64,000 nucleotides of DNA from NCBI GenBank assembly GCA_937928575.1, contig CALFWW010000101.1, forward strand, positions 22,156-86,155. Reading direction: 5' to 3'. The notes beneath the pieces were generated by a model, which saw nothing but the letters and a program-made list of their open reading frames with translations, was not told where the DNA came from and searched no databases. This document shows positions 35,208 through 46,425 of the stretch, one piece after another (position 1 is the stretch's first letter; each line of letters opens with the position of its first letter). The position numbers and the translations under genes were made by a program. The stretch comes from an uncultured Saprospiraceae bacterium. Its GTDB lineage: Bacteria > Bacteroidota > Bacteroidia > Chitinophagales > Saprospiraceae.

Positions 35208-36269
35208 ATGCTAAAACCCGTACGTTTAGGTGAGGAATTGAATGTAGAAAATTTAAAAAAATTTCTAGCGCAACATCACCTCATTTCAGACACAACTTCC
35301 AATCTTGAGGTTTCCCAATTCTCCAACGGATATTCAAATCTGACTTATCTTTTGAAAATTCAGGACAAAGAAATAGTGCTTCGACGCCCACCAAAAGGTG
35401 CTGTGAAGCGAGGACATGATATGAGTCGAGAATATAAAGTATTGTCAAACCTGCATAAAGGATTTAAACATTCTCCAAAAGCATTGGCATACAATGAAGA
35501 TGAACACATTATAGGAAGTAGTTTTTATTTGATGGAAAAAGTGGATGGAATTATTTTAACTAACAAAGAAGTTGCGAAAAGGAATATTCCAGCTCGTGAT
35601 TTTACTTCGATTTCTAACAATTGGTTGTCGATTTTTGTCAAATTGCATCGTACAGATGTAGAAGAAGTTGGATTGTCAGATTTAGGTCGACCGAGTGGGT
35701 ATGTAGAAAGACAAGTTACCAATTGGGGAAAACAATATCACAAGGCCGCCACAATGGATATTCCAGAAGCAGATAAGTTGATAAAATGGATGATCGAAAA
35801 TCAACCCAAAGAATATGACCACACTTTAATTCACAATGATTACAAATACGATAATGTCGTTTTCAAGGATGATACTTGGTCTGAGATTAGGGCTGTACTA
35901 GACTGGGAAATGTGCACGCTCGGAGATCCGCTAATGGATTTAGGAACATCTGTAGCTTACTGGATGATGCCTGGAGATGGACCCGCAACAAAAGTAATTC
36001 CATCTCCGACTTTGGCTAAAGGCAATCCTTCCAGAATAGAGTTAGTCCACTTATATGCTGAAAAAAGTGGGAGAAATATCAACAACTTTGTTTTTTACTA
36101 CGCTTTCGGATTATTCAAAATAGCTGTGATCGTCCAACAGATTTTTTATCGATATAACAAAGGGTTTACAAAAGATGAGAAATTCGCAAAGCTAGACAAG
36201 GCCTGCGCTATGTTCATACAAATGGGGTGGCAAGCTATCCAGAAAAATAAAATAGAAGCATTCATGTAG
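35208..36269 (+). CDS. APH-fold phosphotransferase, ACAD10/11 kinase-like (LvaA type)
   Basis: A 353-residue aminoglycoside-phosphotransferase-fold kinase. The N-lobe is at ~35-110 (SNGYSNLTYLLK, EIVLRRPPKG). The catalytic loop LIHNDYKYDNVVF contains Asp211 and Asn216, and the Mg-binding LDWEMCTLGDPLMDLG has Asp232. This form (HNDYKxDN ... LDWEMxTLGDPLxDLG) is the one found in the kinase domains of human ACAD10/11 and bacterial LvaA, which phosphorylate 4-hydroxyacyl-CoA rather than antibiotics. The ACAD and SDR genes are divergent neighbours. No antibiotic role is supported. The start ATG is chosen by frame opening; the family start is close. Confidence 0.87.
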   Translation: MLKPVRLGEELNVENLKKFLAQHHLISDTTSNLEVSQFSNGYSNLTYLLKIQDKEIVLRRPPKGAVKRGHDMSREYKVLSNLHKGFKHSPKALAYNEDEHIIGSSFYLMEKVDGIILTNKEVAKRNIPARDFTSISNNWLSIFVKLHRTDVEEVGLSDLGRPSGYVERQVTNWGKQYHKAATMDIPEADKLIKWMIENQPKEYDHTLIHNDYKYDNVVFKDDTWSEIRAVLDWEMCTLGDPLMDLGTSVAYWMMPGDGPATKVIPSPTLAKGNPSRIELVHLYAEKSGRNINNFVFYYAFGLFKIAVIVQQIFYRYNKGFTKDEKFAKLDKACAMFIQMGWQAIQKNKIEAFM

Positions 36270-36274
36270 GGGTG

Positions 36275-36352
36275 GTTCACCGTTCACCGTCAACCGTCCA
36301 CCGTCCACCGTCCACCATCAACCGTCCAACAACCATCAACCGTCAACCATCA
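36275..36352 (+). repeat. tandem heptamer-like run (CCGT-C/T-C/A-A)n
   Basis: About eleven degenerate copies of a 7-bp word (CACCGTT, CACCGTC, CAACCGTC, CACCATCAA) fill the space between the phosphotransferase and SDR genes, ending 5 bp before the next ATG. The same word occurs in the hairpin at 51452-51533 and near 55502-55519. Confidence 0.8.
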
Positions 36353-36357
36353 AAATA

Positions 36358-37107
36358 ATGAAAAACAAAACCACCATAATAACAGGAGCCGGATCAGGAA
36401 TAGGAGCAGCTACTGCCAAACTGTTCGCCAAACACGGAGCAACCGTAATCATCTCAGATATTAACGAAGAAAATGCCAATCAAATCTGCAACGAAATAAA
36501 TCATGAAGGAGGAAGTGCAGAAGTTATCCTGGCCAATGTCGCCAAATATGAAGAAGTTGAAAAATTAATCAATGAAGTGGTTTCAAAATATGGTCAACTA
36601 GATGTGATGGTCAACAACGCTGGAATCGGAAATAAAGAATTACTAAAAACTGCTGAGCATACATTAGAAGATTGGAACAACGTAATTGCGGTTAATCAAT
36701 CGGGTGTCTTTTATTGCATGAAGTTAGCATTGCAACAAATGATGAAACAGGGTGGTGGAAATATAGTAAATGTCGCTTCATTGGCAGGACTGAAAGCATC
36801 AGGAAGTAACATTGCATACACGGCAAGCAAATTTGCAGTAGTAGGGATGACAAAATCTGCAGCATTGGAATATGGTTCCAAAAATATCAGGATTAATGCG
36901 GTTTGTCCGGGTTATACAAAAACAAACTTATTGGACAAACTCACACAAAGTAATGAAGTTATAGAAGGAAAATTATTAAAATATATTCCCATGAAAAGAT
37001 TTGGGAAACCACAAGAAATAGCAGAAGCCATCTATTGGTTAGCTTCGGATCAATCAAGTTTTATAACCGGACAAACCATTACTTTAGATGGTGGAACATC
37101 TGTATAA
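36358..37107 (+). CDS. short-chain dehydrogenase/reductase (FabG/glucose-DH-like), 249 aa
   Basis: Classical SDR: TGAGSGIGAATAKLFAKHGA near the N-terminus, NNAGIG at ~90, the catalytic Ser in NVASLAG and YTASKFAVVGMTK (Tyr, Lys), and the C-terminal SSFITGQTITLDGGTSV. Likely oxidises or reduces a hydroxyacyl-CoA or alcohol with NAD(P). It follows the phosphotransferase gene after the heptamer repeat and precedes the medium-chain reductase by 14 bp, suggesting a single operon. Confidence 0.87.
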   Translation: MKNKTTIITGAGSGIGAATAKLFAKHGATVIISDINEENANQICNEINHEGGSAEVILANVAKYEEVEKLINEVVSKYGQLDVMVNNAGIGNKELLKTAEHTLEDWNNVIAVNQSGVFYCMKLALQQMMKQGGGNIVNVASLAGLKASGSNIAYTASKFAVVGMTKSAALEYGSKNIRINAVCPGYTKTNLLDKLTQSNEVIEGKLLKYIPMKRFGKPQEIAEAIYWLASDQSSFITGQTITLDGGTSV

Positions 37108-37121
37108 AAAAAAATCAAGAA

Positions 37122-38120
37122 ATGAATAAACAACTAATTTTAAAAAAACGACCAGTAGGTGCACCATCTGCGGACACCTGGCAATTAATAACCAATGAAA
37201 TTCCAGAACCCCAAGAAGGAGAAGTGGTAGTACAGACCCATTATATTTCTTTGGATCCTGCAATGCGGGGATGGATGAATGAAACAAAATCCTATATACC
37301 ACCAGTTGCAATTGATGATGTGATGCGTGCAGGTACGATTGGAAAAGTCATCAAAGCGAACAATCACCCAAAGTTCAAAATAGGAGATGTGTTGACTGGA
37401 TGGGGTGGTGTCCAGCAATATTTTGCAACCGATGGGAAAGGGCATTTCAAAGTCGATACTTCGATGGTTCCAATGCCAAAATACATCGGAGCTTTAGGAA
37501 TGCCAGGAATGACGGCCTATTTTGGGATATTGGAAGTTGGTAAAATCAAAGAAGGAGATCGGGTCCTGGTTTCAGGAGCAGCTGGTGCAGTAGGAAGCGT
37601 AGTTGGACAAATAGCTAAGATAAAAGGATGTTCAGTAGTCGGGATAGCAGGTGGAGCAGAGAAATGTAAATATGTTGTTGAAGAATTGGGATTCGATGCT
37701 TGTATCGATTACAAAAATGAAAATATCCATGCAGGAATCAAACAACATTGTCCAAAAGGAATTGATGTATATTTTGATAATGTAGGGGGCGAAATTTTAG
37801 ATGCTGCATTGGCAAGATTGCGAATGCATGCGAGAGTTGTTATCTGTGGTGCCATTTCTCAATACAACAATAAAGAAGCAATTGTAGGTCCCAAAAACTA
37901 TCTATCCTTATTGGTCAACCGAGCAACCATGCAAGGAATGGTAGTGTTAGATTATGCGGATCGATACAAAGAAGCAGGCATGCAAATGGGGATGTGGATG
38001 ATGCAAGGCAAATTGAAAACAGAAGAAGATATCTACGAAGGAATTGAAAATTTCTACGAAACCTATCAACGACTTTTTAATGGGGATAAGCGGGGGAAGC
38101 TAGTGCTAAAGGTAATTTAA
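37122..38120 (+). CDS. NADP-dependent medium-chain reductase, CurA/PTGR-like
   Basis: A 332-residue zinc-free MDR enzyme. The start ATG at 37122 (MNKQLILKKRPVGAPSADTW) is preferred to an upstream opening in the same frame. Segments typical of leukotriene B4 dehydrogenase/prostaglandin reductase/curcumin reductase: ISLDPAMRGWMNE, the Rossmann region VLVSGAAGAVGSVVGQIAKIKG, GIDVYFDNVGGEILD and ICGAISQYN. Such enzymes reduce the C=C of alpha,beta-unsaturated ketones, aldehydes or acyl derivatives with NADPH. It probably works with the SDR upstream in the same operon. Confidence 0.9.
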   Translation: MNKQLILKKRPVGAPSADTWQLITNEIPEPQEGEVVVQTHYISLDPAMRGWMNETKSYIPPVAIDDVMRAGTIGKVIKANNHPKFKIGDVLTGWGGVQQYFATDGKGHFKVDTSMVPMPKYIGALGMPGMTAYFGILEVGKIKEGDRVLVSGAAGAVGSVVGQIAKIKGCSVVGIAGGAEKCKYVVEELGFDACIDYKNENIHAGIKQHCPKGIDVYFDNVGGEILDAALARLRMHARVVICGAISQYNNKEAIVGPKNYLSLLVNRATMQGMVVLDYADRYKEAGMQMGMWMMQGKLKTEEDIYEGIENFYETYQRLFNGDKRGKLVLKVI

Positions 38121-38126
38121 AATTAA

Positions 38127-38177
38127 AATAGGACGCCCAATGCTTAGGAGTACGTGAACACGACTAGTCGTCCTATT
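38127..38177. repeat. hairpin AATAGGACG...CGTCCTATT
   Basis: A 9-bp perfect stem, long loop, right after the reductase stop. It may be a terminator-like or dispersed hairpin; a relative with a longer stem is at 41257-41300. It lies 20 bp before the IS element. Confidence 0.65.
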
Positions 38178-38197
38178 GAAATTATAAATTGAAAATT

Positions 38198-40039
38198 GAG
38201 TCCACTCCGAAAAGTAAAATATTAAAATAAGAATTAAAGGCTAAAATTTATTAAATTTAGTCATGTATAAAAAGAGTGAATCAAAGCAAGGGGATTTATT
38301 CAAAGATGTTCAACAACATTTATCAGATCGAAAGAAAAAGGAATTGACAAATCCCCATTCCTGGCAGAATGTATTTTACGAAAATGTTTTTTGCAATATA
38401 GATGAAGATATATATTCGGTACTGTACAGTTCATCTGGTCGTCCCAATGCAAGTATACGAGAAATAATATGCATGATTGTATTAAAAGAAGGCAATGGCT
38501 GGAGTGATGAACAATTGTTTGACCAATGCGATTTTAATTTAAAAATAATGTGGGCATTGGGTTTGCATAATATAGATGATAGTGTTCCATCGTCATCGAC
38601 GTATTATGATTTCCGAAAAAGACTAACAGATTATCAAAAAAGCAGCGGTGAAGATTTATTAAAAAAGTGCTTTAATAAGGTGACAGTAAATCAGGTATCA
38701 AAACTAAAGATATCGGGATTGAAAGTTAGGTTGGATTCAAAATTAATCAATAGCAACATAGCTTTAGTTGATCGAACGAGCTTGATATTGGAAGCAATAA
38801 GAGTTTTTATTAAGCCGCTTGAAATAGAAAAAATAAAGCCTAAAATATCGAGTAGAAATTATGAATTGCTGGAGATATTGAAAACAAAGTCAACCTCAAA
38901 TGTAATCTACACCTTAAGTAAGGCAGAGCAAGAAAATTTATTGGATGAAATGGGTAAAATCATTCAGCAGTTAAAAAAGAACTTTGGAGGGGCAAAGCAC
39001 ATAAAGGCACTAAGGCGCATTTATAAAGAGCAATATTACGAAGTGGAAGAGAAGAATGAGAACAATAAACAGACGGGAGGGAAAACCTCAAAAAAGAGAA
39101 ATGGAGGCAAAGGCAAAAAACAGAAAAAGCGAACTAAAAAATATGTACCCAAATTAAAGGCATCGAAAGATGTACCTGCAACAAGTATGCAGTCCATCCA
39201 TGACACAGATGCAACATTTAGAAGAAAAGGTAAAGGAAATGGCGAACAGGTTATATCAGGATATCATGCCAATATAACGGAAGTATATGGTGAGGAAGAA
39301 GTAAATTTAATTGTTGATACCCAAGTGGCAAAAGCCAATATTAATGAAAATGAATTCCTAATTCCTTCTTTGGATAACAGCCAGGATGTATTACACCAGG
39401 GTTCCACATCAACAGACAGAGCAACAAAAATAGAAGTTGCAACAATGGACGGTGGTTATGACAGTGTTGAAAATCGAAAAGAACTGAGTAAAAAAGAAAG
39501 GCCAAAATATAACATCACAAAATTCAAAGGAAGAAAAAGAAGATTCGATATTAAAGTTGACATAAGAGGGATAACAAGAGTCTACGATAAGCAGTTAAAA
39601 AAGCGATGTAAATTAACTTACTCAGAAAAGACAAAAAAACATATCATCAATTATGGTAATAATGAGAAACGTTATTTAACGCAGAAAGAATTAGATGACT
39701 ACATATTGTTGTGTCAAATAACTATAGACTCAGCAGCGGTGAGTGAAAGAGCAAATGTTGAATCAACAATCCATCAGGTATTTCATAGACTTGAAAAAAG
39801 GAATAAAATAAAATATCGAAGCATCGAAAAATGTAATTTGTATGTTATAAGTCGAGTTTTATGGGTGAATTTCAAAAGAATCCTCAAAAATGAGGTTTCA
39901 ACTTTGATTTTTAGAATTCTGATATTCTCTTGTCTCATGGAGCAGCACAATTTTAAAAATCAAAATATTACAGTCCACTCGTCTTGATGAGTAAAATCAC
40001 TTTTAATCTATCAAAAGCGGTACTTTTAGGAGTGGGCTC
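38198..40039 (+). mobile_element. IS1182-like insertion sequence (1842 bp)
   Basis: Terminal inverted repeats GAGTCCACTCCGAAAAGTA (left, 38198) and, in reverse complement, GAGCCCACTCCTAAAAGTA (right, ending 40039), with 2-3 mismatches over ~19 bp. A 6-bp direct repeat AAAATT flanks it on both sides (38192-38197 and 40040-40045), compatible with a target duplication though AT-rich. It contains one intact transposase gene and is inserted between two reductase genes of the acyl-CoA island. Confidence 0.85.
38263..39987 (+). CDS. IS1182-family DDE transposase (574 aa)
   Basis: The N-terminal DUF772-type domain at ~30-125 (SGRPNASIREIICMIVLKE, DNLKIMWALGL-like) is followed by a linker rich in Lys/Gly (GGKTSKKRNGGKGKKQKKR). 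The RNase-H-fold catalytic residues are Asp in HDTDATF (~313), Asp in MDGGYDSV (~395) and Glu in RANVESTIHQVFHR (~498), forming a complete DDE triad. The frame is intact and the ATG is 65 bp inside the left inverted repeat, so the element is likely still functional. Confidence 0.85.
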   Translation: MYKKSESKQGDLFKDVQQHLSDRKKKELTNPHSWQNVFYENVFCNIDEDIYSVLYSSSGRPNASIREIICMIVLKEGNGWSDEQLFDQCDFNLKIMWALGLHNIDDSVPSSSTYYDFRKRLTDYQKSSGEDLLKKCFNKVTVNQVSKLKISGLKVRLDSKLINSNIALVDRTSLILEAIRVFIKPLEIEKIKPKISSRNYELLEILKTKSTSNVIYTLSKAEQENLLDEMGKIIQQLKKNFGGAKHIKALRRIYKEQYYEVEEKNENNKQTGGKTSKKRNGGKGKKQKKRTKKYVPKLKASKDVPATSMQSIHDTDATFRRKGKGNGEQVISGYHANITEVYGEEEVNLIVDTQVAKANINENEFLIPSLDNSQDVLHQGSTSTDRATKIEVATMDGGYDSVENRKELSKKERPKYNITKFKGRKRRFDIKVDIRGITRVYDKQLKKRCKLTYSEKTKKHIINYGNNEKRYLTQKELDDYILLCQITIDSAAVSERANVESTIHQVFHRLEKRNKIKYRSIEKCNLYVISRVLWVNFKRILKNEVSTLIFRILIFSCLMEQHNFKNQNITVHSS

Positions 40040-40045
40040 AAAATT

Positions 40046-40237
40046 AAAAAATTTAAATTGACACCCTGCCTAGTGCTTACATGCTCATACGTAAAGGGCG
40101 TCATATTTTTAATTTTACATTTTTAATTAAATTTTTCCCAAAAAATTTAAATTCGACAACCGTGCGTGCTCACATGCTCATACGAAATGGGTCATATTTT
40201 CAATTTTTAATTTTACATTTTTAATTAAATTTTTTCC
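40046..40237. repeat. tandem duplication (~94 and ~98 bp) with common hairpin head
   Basis: Two units, 40046-40139 and 40140-40237, each starting AAAAAATTTAAATT, containing CATGCTCATACG and CATATTTT, and ending TTTAATTAAATTTTT(C)CC; the short GC-rich insert differs between them (GACACCCTGCCTAGTG versus CGACAACCGTGCGTG). It lies between the IS and the next gene; a third partial start (AAAAAATTTC) runs into its ATG. Confidence 0.75.
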
Positions 40238-40250
40238 AAAAAATTTCAAA

Positions 40251-41231
40251 ATGAAAGCAATACGGTGCATAAAACACGGACCACCATCAGACTTAGTGTA
40301 CGAGGAAGTGCCAAATCTAAAACCGGGACCAAAAGAAGTGGTGATGGCAGTGAAAGCATGTTCTTTAAATTTTCCAGACACGCTGATAATTCAAGGAAAA
40401 TATCAATTCAAGCCTGACATGCCTTTTTCTCCGGGAAGTGATATTGCAGGAGTTATCAAAGAAATTGGTGCTGAAGTTAGAAACGTAAAAGTAGGAGATG
40501 AGGTCTTTGGATTTGTTGCGCACGGTGGATTTGCAGAACAGGTGATTGTCAATGCAAAACAAGTCTTCCATAAATTACCTAACATGGATTTTCCGACTGC
40601 CGCTTCATTTATGATGGCGTATGGAACTTCTTATTACGCATTGAAAGATCGTGCAAATTTGAAAGAAGGAGAAACCTTAGTGGTACTTGGAGCATCAGGT
40701 GGAGTGGGTTTGGCTGCTGTTGAATTAGGAAAAATAATGGGTGCAAAAGTAATCGCGTGTGCATCCACCTCTGAAAAATTGGAGCTGTGTAAAAAACATG
40801 GTGCGGACGAACTCATCAATTACATGTCCGAAGATTTGAAAAAAAGAATCAAAGAATTGACCGATGGAAATGGCGCGGATGTTATTTATGATCCAGTAGG
40901 TGGAGATTTCTCAGAAGTGGCATTGAGAGCAGCTGCTTGGGAAGGCAGATATTTAGTGGTAGGTTTTGCAGCTGGCGACATTCCAAAAATCCCATTGAAT
41001 TTGACACTCTTGAAAGGATGTCAGATTGTCGGTGTCTTTTGGGGCAGTTTCGCCATGAGAAATCCGAAAGGCAATATGCAAAACAGCATCGAGTTGATGA
41101 CGATGTTCTCAGAAGGAAAACTCAAACCACATATTGACAAAATTTATCCACTCAAAGAGGCACCTTTAGCACTTCAAGATATGATGGATCGGAAGGTGAA
41201 AGGAAAGGTGGTGATTACTACTGAAAAATAA
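40251..41231 (+). CDS. NADPH:quinone oxidoreductase-family enzyme (zinc-free MDR)
   Basis: A 326-residue QOR-type reductase: N-terminal catalytic domain (SLNFPDTLIIQGKYQF, PGSDIAGVIKEIG), Rossmann motif VVLGASGGVGLAAVELGKIMGAKV, YDPVGGDFSEVALRA and GFAAGDIPKIPLNLTLLKG. No structural or catalytic zinc Cys cluster is present. It probably reduces quinones or enoyl compounds with NADPH. The IS separates it from the MDR/SDR genes, so it likely needs its own promoter, possibly in the tandem repeats. Confidence 0.9.
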   Translation: MKAIRCIKHGPPSDLVYEEVPNLKPGPKEVVMAVKACSLNFPDTLIIQGKYQFKPDMPFSPGSDIAGVIKEIGAEVRNVKVGDEVFGFVAHGGFAEQVIVNAKQVFHKLPNMDFPTAASFMMAYGTSYYALKDRANLKEGETLVVLGASGGVGLAAVELGKIMGAKVIACASTSEKLELCKKHGADELINYMSEDLKKRIKELTDGNGADVIYDPVGGDFSEVALRAAAWEGRYLVVGFAAGDIPKIPLNLTLLKGCQIVGVFWGSFAMRNPKGNMQNSIELMTMFSEGKLKPHIDKIYPLKEAPLALQDMMDRKVKGKVVITTEK

Positions 41232-41256
41232 ATTATAAAATGAAAATTTAAAATAG

Positions 41257-41300
41257 GACGACCATTGCGTATCCGTACAGATGTACACGCAATGGTCGTC
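41257..41300. terminator. 13-bp stem-loop after the quinone reductase gene
   Basis: GACGACCATTGCG - 18-nt loop - CGCAATGGTCGTC, then AATTTATATTTTTT. It lies 25 bp after the stop and 43 bp from the convergent fadH stop, so it may terminate both. It belongs to the same hairpin class as 38127-38177. Confidence 0.65.
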
Positions 41301-41343
41301 AATTTATATTTTTTAATTTATAATTTTCAATTCTCGCAGTTCG

Positions 41344-43846
<2,503 letters not shown>

Positions 43847-44590
43847 ATGACGAACCTAGAAGGACAAGTAGCAATCGTATCAGGTGGCGCTAGAGGAATC
43901 GGCGAAGGTATTTGTGAAGTATTTTGTGAGGCAGGCGCAACGGTCATTATGTGGGATGTTTTGGAGTTGGGAGAAAATACCGCAACCAACATAGCAGCCA
44001 AGGGAGGAAATATTTCATTTCAAAAAGTAGATATCACTTCAAAAGAAGCAACAGAAAATGCAGTTGCTAAAGTAATGGAAGCGCATGGTAAAATTGATAT
44101 CATGATCAACAACGCAGGAATTATCCGTGATCGTTCGTTTGGAAAAATGACGGAAGAGGAATGGAATACGGTAATCAACGTAAATATCAACTCACTTTTT
44201 GTAACCACTAAAGCAGTGCTTCCACACATGCGTGCAGCTGGTTATGGTCGTATCATTTCTGCCTCATCCGTCAACGCCATGGCAGGTGCTTTTGGACAAA
44301 CAAATTATTGTGCCACCAAAGCAGCGATACAAGGATTTACGCGTGCACTTTGTAAGGAAGTAGGTCGATTTGGAATAACCGTCAACTGTGTGGCTCCTGG
44401 ATTCATAGAATCAGAAATGACAGCCTCGATGCCTGAGGAAGTAATCAAAGCAGGAATAAAAATGATACCTGTTGGTAGAATTGGTACTCCAAGAGATATG
44501 GGGTATGCCTATTTATTTTTAGCATCCAAAGAAGCAGGATTTATAAACGGAATTACCTTACACGCAAACGGTGGTGCTTACCCAATCTAA
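43847..44590 (+). CDS. SDR, 3-oxoacyl-(ACP/CoA) reductase (FabG/PhaB-like)
   Basis: A 247-residue SDR: SGGARGIGEGICEVF cofactor motif, NNAGIIRDRSFGKMTEEEW, the catalytic Ser (SASSVNAMAG), YCATKAAIQGFTRALCKE (Tyr, Lys), and NCVAPGFIESEMTASMPEEV. The sequence style (IIRDRSFxKMTxxxW) is that of FabG/PhaB acetoacetyl-CoA or 3-ketoacyl reductases. It lies 11 bp before the MaoC-like hydratase gene, so both likely handle 3-hydroxyacyl-CoA intermediates in sequence. Confidence 0.9.
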   Translation: MTNLEGQVAIVSGGARGIGEGICEVFCEAGATVIMWDVLELGENTATNIAAKGGNISFQKVDITSKEATENAVAKVMEAHGKIDIMINNAGIIRDRSFGKMTEEEWNTVINVNINSLFVTTKAVLPHMRAAGYGRIISASSVNAMAGAFGQTNYCATKAAIQGFTRALCKEVGRFGITVNCVAPGFIESEMTASMPEEVIKAGIKMIPVGRIGTPRDMGYAYLFLASKEAGFINGITLHANGGAYPI

Positions 44591-44601
44591 TAATCAAATT
44601 T

Positions 44602-45096
44602 ATGGCTGAGGAAACAATTAAAAATGAATCGTATTCAACACATTTCGATCATCTGGCTGACTTGGAAAATCACATCGGCAAAGAACTGGGATTGTCAAAA
44701 TGGATAACGGTCACCCAAGAAAATGTCAACCTGTTTGCAAAATTGACAGAAGACGAACAATGGATACACGTAGACGTAGAACGTTCAAAAAAAGAGTCTC
44801 CTTACAAACAAACCATTGCCCACGGTTTTTATATTATTTCCTTTGCTTCTCGATTTTCATACGATTGCATTACGATTGGTGATGTTGTGATGGGGGTAAA
44901 TTATGGAATGAATAAAGTTCGGTTCATGTCACCAACACCTGTCGGCGCTAAAGTTCGGGGACGTATTTCACTGCTGCATTTTGAAGCAATTCCAAAAGGT
45001 GCTAAGTATATAATGAAAATAATTTTTGAAATCGAAGGACAAGAAAAACCAGCTTGTGTTGCTGAATTTGTCGCGCAAGCCTATACCGCAAATTGA
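44602..45096 (+). CDS. MaoC-family (R)-hydratase-like protein
   Basis: A 164-residue hotdog-fold MaoC/NodN protein. The hydratase-2 type motif is present: LTEDEQWIHVDVERSKKES...IAHGFYIISF, with the conserved Asp and His of the active-site overhang segment. It would hydrate enoyl-CoA to (R)-3-hydroxyacyl-CoA or dehydrate in reverse. It follows the FabG-like gene by 11 bp, and the acyl-CoA dehydrogenase genes come next, giving an order reductase - hydratase - dehydrogenase pair. Confidence 0.9.
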   Translation: MAEETIKNESYSTHFDHLADLENHIGKELGLSKWITVTQENVNLFAKLTEDEQWIHVDVERSKKESPYKQTIAHGFYIISFASRFSYDCITIGDVVMGVNYGMNKVRFMSPTPVGAKVRGRISLLHFEAIPKGAKYIMKIIFEIEGQEKPACVAEFVAQAYTAN

Positions 45097-45193
45097 TTTC
45101 TAAAAACAATAATTAATTTAAAAATATAAAGATATCGTCAGTAAAGATCTTACCATTTCTTGCTCGCGAATTTTGATTGGTAAAAAATATCAA

Positions 45194-46393
45194 ATGGAAA
45201 AAACAACAAGCAAAAAAGACTTAAAGGCTTTTAGAAAAGAAACTCGAGAATGGTTAGATGCGAATTGTCCTGCAAGTATGCGGGAACCCATAGCCGGACC
45301 CGAAGATGTATATTGGGGAGGTAGAAATAGCGAATTCAAAACACCTGATTTTAAGATCTGGTTTGAAAAAATGCATGAAAAAAGATGGATTGCCCCTCAT
45401 TGGGAAAAGAAGTATGGTGGAGGTGGTTTGGATCGAATGGAATACAAAATACTGACCGAAGAAATGACAAAACTGGGATGTCGCAAACCACTTTTTAGTT
45501 TCGGGCTTTCAATGTTAGGTCCAGCACTTTTGAAATTTGCCAATGAAGAACAAAAGATAAAATATCTGAATGATATCGTGGATGCAAAGATTCGTTGGGG
45601 GCAGGGATATTCCGAACCAGGAGCGGGAAGTGACTTGGCCAATGTGCAAACAAAAGCAGAAGATAAAGGAGATCATTATTTGGTCAACGGTCAAAAAGTA
45701 TGGACCTCTTATGGCGAAAAAGCAGACATGATTTTCTGTCTGGTTCGGACCGATACGGAAGTTCCAAAGCATCATGGCATCAGTTTTTTGTTGATCGATA
45801 TGGCCACAGAAGGTGCGTCCACTAGACCCATAAAATTGATAAGCGGAAAATCTCCATTTTGTGAAACGTTTTATGACAATGTCAAAGTGCCAAAAGAAAA
45901 TTTAATCGGAACACCCGGACAAGGATGGGATATTGCCAAATACCTGTTAACCCACGAACGGCAAATGATTGGAGGAATTGGAGAAACACATGTTCCAACT
46001 CCCGTTTCTGATGTAGCCAAAAAATATTTGGAAGTAAAAGATGGAATGCTAACAGACAACTTCCTGAGATCAGAAATTGCTAAATTTGAAATGGATGAAG
46101 CCATCTTTGATATGACTATTGAACGAGTGATTGACGAAGCAAAAGCAGGAAATAATTCAGGTGCCCTCTCTTCATTTTTCAAATATTATGGTACTGAATT
46201 AAACAAAAGAAGATATGAACTATTCGTTGCCTGTCAGGGACTGGATGGTTTAGCTTGGGAAGGTGAACAGTTCAAAAATGGAGCGATTGCAAAACAGTTT
46301 TGTAGAACGAAAGGAAACTCCATCGAAGGAGGTACTTCGGAAATTCAATTAAATATTATTTCAAAAAGAATCTTGGGTTTACCTAGCCGCTAG
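45194..46393 (+). CDS. acyl-CoA dehydrogenase, large/alpha subunit-like (FadE/PimC type)
   Basis: A ~399-residue ACAD. The ATG at 45194 (MEKTTSKKDLKAFRKETREWLDANCP) is preferred over a TTG opening at 45173. FAD/acyl-binding motifs: GQGYSEPGAGSDLANVQTKAE, NGQKVWTSYGEKADM and NLIGTPGQGWDIAKYLL. The C-terminal GNSIEGGTSEIQLNIISKRILGLP has the catalytic Glu (IEGGT) and the ending seen in steroid-side-chain FadE and pimeloyl-CoA dehydrogenase large subunits. It lies 32 bp before a second, shorter ACAD gene, consistent with an alpha2beta2 heteromer. Confidence 0.9.
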   Translation: MEKTTSKKDLKAFRKETREWLDANCPASMREPIAGPEDVYWGGRNSEFKTPDFKIWFEKMHEKRWIAPHWEKKYGGGGLDRMEYKILTEEMTKLGCRKPLFSFGLSMLGPALLKFANEEQKIKYLNDIVDAKIRWGQGYSEPGAGSDLANVQTKAEDKGDHYLVNGQKVWTSYGEKADMIFCLVRTDTEVPKHHGISFLLIDMATEGASTRPIKLISGKSPFCETFYDNVKVPKENLIGTPGQGWDIAKYLLTHERQMIGGIGETHVPTPVSDVAKKYLEVKDGMLTDNFLRSEIAKFEMDEAIFDMTIERVIDEAKAGNNSGALSSFFKYYGTELNKRRYELFVACQGLDGLAWEGEQFKNGAIAKQFCRTKGNSIEGGTSEIQLNIISKRILGLPSR

Positions 46394-46425
46394 TTGCGAG
46401 GTTACCAAGTAGATAAATAAAAATC

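Noticed and set aside
35208..36269. Aminoglycoside resistance gene
   Set aside because: The APH fold is of the acyl-CoA kinase (ACAD10/11, LvaA) type, and its neighbours are acyl-CoA enzymes.
36275..36352. CRISPR-like array
   Set aside because: The units are ~7 bp with no spacers; it is a simple tandem repeat.
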